From JAIBJN01 sp963748205 (GTDB taxonomy: Bacteria; Actinomycetota; Thermoleophilia; Gaiellales; Gaiellaceae): DNA of 64,000 nt. The stretch lies in contig CAVVIB010000022.1 in NCBI GenBank assembly GCA_963748205.1, forward strand, positions 82,105-146,104, given 5' to 3'. Each line of letters begins with the position of its first letter. Within the stretch, counting starts at the first letter, position 1. Under the pieces are notes generated by a model. It was not told where the DNA came from, searched no databases, and saw nothing but the letters and a program-made list of their open reading frames with translations. The position numbers and the translations under genes are program-made. Positions 62,465 through 64,000 of this stretch are shown piece by piece.

Positions 62465-64000
62465 GTCCCGCGATCCCCGCCATGACGTCCTCTTCGAGCC
62501 GGTCCAGATCGGCCCGAAGACGCTGCGAAACCGCTTCTACCAGGTGCCCCACTGCTCGGGCTTCGGCGAGCGAGAAGCCGGGCACGCAGGCGCGCTTCCG
62601 CGGCGGTGAAGGCGGAGGGCGGCTGGGCCGCCGTCTGCACCGAGGAGGCGCTCGTCAGCCCCGACACCGACTACCACCCGGTACGTCTCCGCGCGCGTCT
62701 GGGACGACGACGACGTGCGCAACCTCGCACTCATGGCCGACGAGGCCCACGGCACGGCTCGCTCGCCGGCGTCGAGCTGACGCATCCGGCGCGCACGGCG
62801 AGAACCGCGAGACGCGCATCCCGGCGCCCGCGCCGTCGCAGATCGCGAGCGACTTCTCCGGCGTCGACGCCGAAGGAGATGGAGCATCGACGACATCGAG
62901 CGCATCCGGGACGACTGGGTGCGCGCCGCGAAGCGCGTCGCGCGACGCCGGCTTCGACATCGTCTACGTCTACGGCGGGCACTCGTACCTGCCGGCCAGT
63001 TCCTGTCGCCGTTCTACAACAAGCGCACGGACGAGTACGGCGGCTCGCTCGAGAACCGCGCGCGCTTCTGGGTCGAGATGCTCGAGGCGGTCCGCGAGGC
63101 GGTCGGCGACGACTGCGCGATCGCGTGCCGCTCGCGATCGAGGCCGCTCGGGCGGCGGGCGTCGAGCTCGACGGAGGGCCTCGAGTTCGTGCGCCTCGCC
63201 GACCACCTCGTCGACCTCTGGGACGTCCACGTCGGGCTCGATCCCCGAGCTGGTCGAAGGACTCGGGCGCGTCGCGCTTCTTCCAGGAGGGCTACCAGCT
63301 CGAGTGGACCGAGCAGGTGCGCGAGGCGACCGCGAAGCCGATCGTCGGCGTCGGCCGCCTGACGAACCCGGACCGCATGGCGGAGATCATCCGAGTCGGG
63401 CGCATGGGACCTGATCGGCGCCGCGCGGCCGTCCATCGCCGACCCGTTCCTGCCCAAGAAGATCGAGGAGGGGCGCTACGACGAGATCCGCGAGTGCATC
63501 GGCTGCAACATCTGCGTCTCGAAGGCCGAGTGGGCGCAGCCACATCGGCTGCACGCAGAACGCGACCGCGGGCGAGGAGTACCGCCGCGGCTGGCACCCC
63601 GAGCGGTTCGAGCCCGCGCGACGAACCCCGACCGCGACGTGCTCGTCGTCGGCGCCGGGCCCGCGGGCATGGAGTGCGCGATCGTGCTCGGCAAGCGCGG
63701 CTTCCGGCGCGTCCAGCTGGTCGACGCCGCGGCCGAGATCGGCGGGATCACGCGCTGGGTGCCGCAAGCTCCCCGGCCTCGGCGAGTGGGGCCGCGTCGT
63801 CGACTGGCGGCTGGTGCAGCTCGAACGCTCGGGAACGTCCAGGTCGAGACCGGCCCGGCTCGCGGCGCAGGACGTGCGCGAGTCCGGCGCCGAGGTCGTC
63901 GTCGTCGCCACCGGCGCGCGCTGGGCCGGCGACGGGCTCAACGCCGAGACGCGCGGGCCGCTGCCCGGCGCGGACGCCTGCCTGCCGCACGTCCTCACGC
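62463..64000 (+). CDS. second trimethylamine-dehydrogenase-like gene (many frameshifts, cut by window end)
   Basis: Paralogue of the gene at 50904-52985. It starts MSRDPRHDVLFEPVQIG and keeps FYQVPHC with the FMN cysteine, YVYGGHSYLP, TDEYGGSLENRARFWVE, ASRFFQEGYQLEWTEQV, ARPSIADPFLPKKIEEGRYD and the cluster start CIGCNICVSKAEW. Next come RDVLVVGAGPAGMECAIVLG and GADACLPHVLT at the window edge. At least ten one-base shifts in 1.5 kb break the frame, far denser than elsewhere. This may be poor sequence quality or a decaying duplicate. Near the cluster it reads SKAEW, where the first copy has PKSDPGG. Confidence 0.85.

Overview
The window is high-GC DNA with many GTG starts, tight start/stop overlaps and one tRNA. 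Gene content (pentose-phosphate operon with OpcA, ECF41 sigma factor with a divergent reductase, caa3-type oxidase with a cytochrome c-fused subunit II) fits a free-living aerobic actinobacterium. The style of several conserved small proteins suggests the Thermoleophilia (Gaiellales/Solirubrobacterales) type, but this is inference. Many genes are interrupted by single-base shifts, often in GGG or CCC runs, with intact conserved protein on both sides. I read most of these as sequencing errors and annotate the genes at full extent.

Layout. 1-1163 (-): start of an ABC-F ATPase cut by the window edge. 1221-9450 (+): compact operon tkt-tal-pgi-gnd-zwf-opcA-pgl covering the pentose phosphate pathway plus glucose-6-phosphate isomerase. 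9458-14555 (-): amidase, a 38-residue membrane protein, heme O synthase, and cytochrome oxidase subunits I and II. 14830-18708: a small conserved protein, a DUF4395-thioredoxin fusion, and 2-oxoglutarate dehydrogenase E1. 18766-24590: a signalling block holding a secreted or anchored protein with 18-residue repeats, a Ser/Thr kinase, an HK-RR pair, an ECF41 sigma factor, and an NAD-binding reductase divergent from it. 24615-30687 (+): an agmatinase-family enzyme, a Tat-exported small subunit with its GMC oxidoreductase, tRNA-Arg(CCU) on the minus strand, and a secreted Xaa-Pro-type peptidase. 30751-35510: ABC-2 exporter, MMPL transporter, PhzF-like enzyme. 35529-38258: a palindromic repeat element and a TPP-riboswitch operon of NCS1 permease, PfkB kinase and a BNR-repeat protein. 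38256-50150: histidine phosphatase, FAD oxidoreductase, and several acyl-CoA genes (two acyl-CoA dehydrogenases, ADP-forming acyl-CoA synthetase, dienoyl-CoA reductase-like enzymes, thioesterase), with a hydroxyacid dehydrogenase, SDR and MOSC protein.

50147-62464 (-) is one tightly packed run of ten genes, probably one operon. It holds a ThDP enzyme, a HisC-like aminotransferase, a PotDBCA-type importer, a class III aminotransferase, a Rieske oxygenase, a trimethylamine-dehydrogenase-like flavoprotein and an enoyl-CoA hydratase. Together these suggest uptake and oxidative dealkylation or deamination of an amine whose identity I cannot read from the sequence. A second trimethylamine-dehydrogenase-like gene runs divergently from the head of this operon to the window end.

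The observations I rate highest are: (1) a mirror-symmetric divergent promoter carrying two exact ECF41-type sites; (2) the amine operon with its duplicated TMADH-like gene; (3) a TPP riboswitch whose 3' P1 strand is itself the ribosome binding site of the permease; (4) a palindromic repeat family found between genes and also in frame inside pgi.
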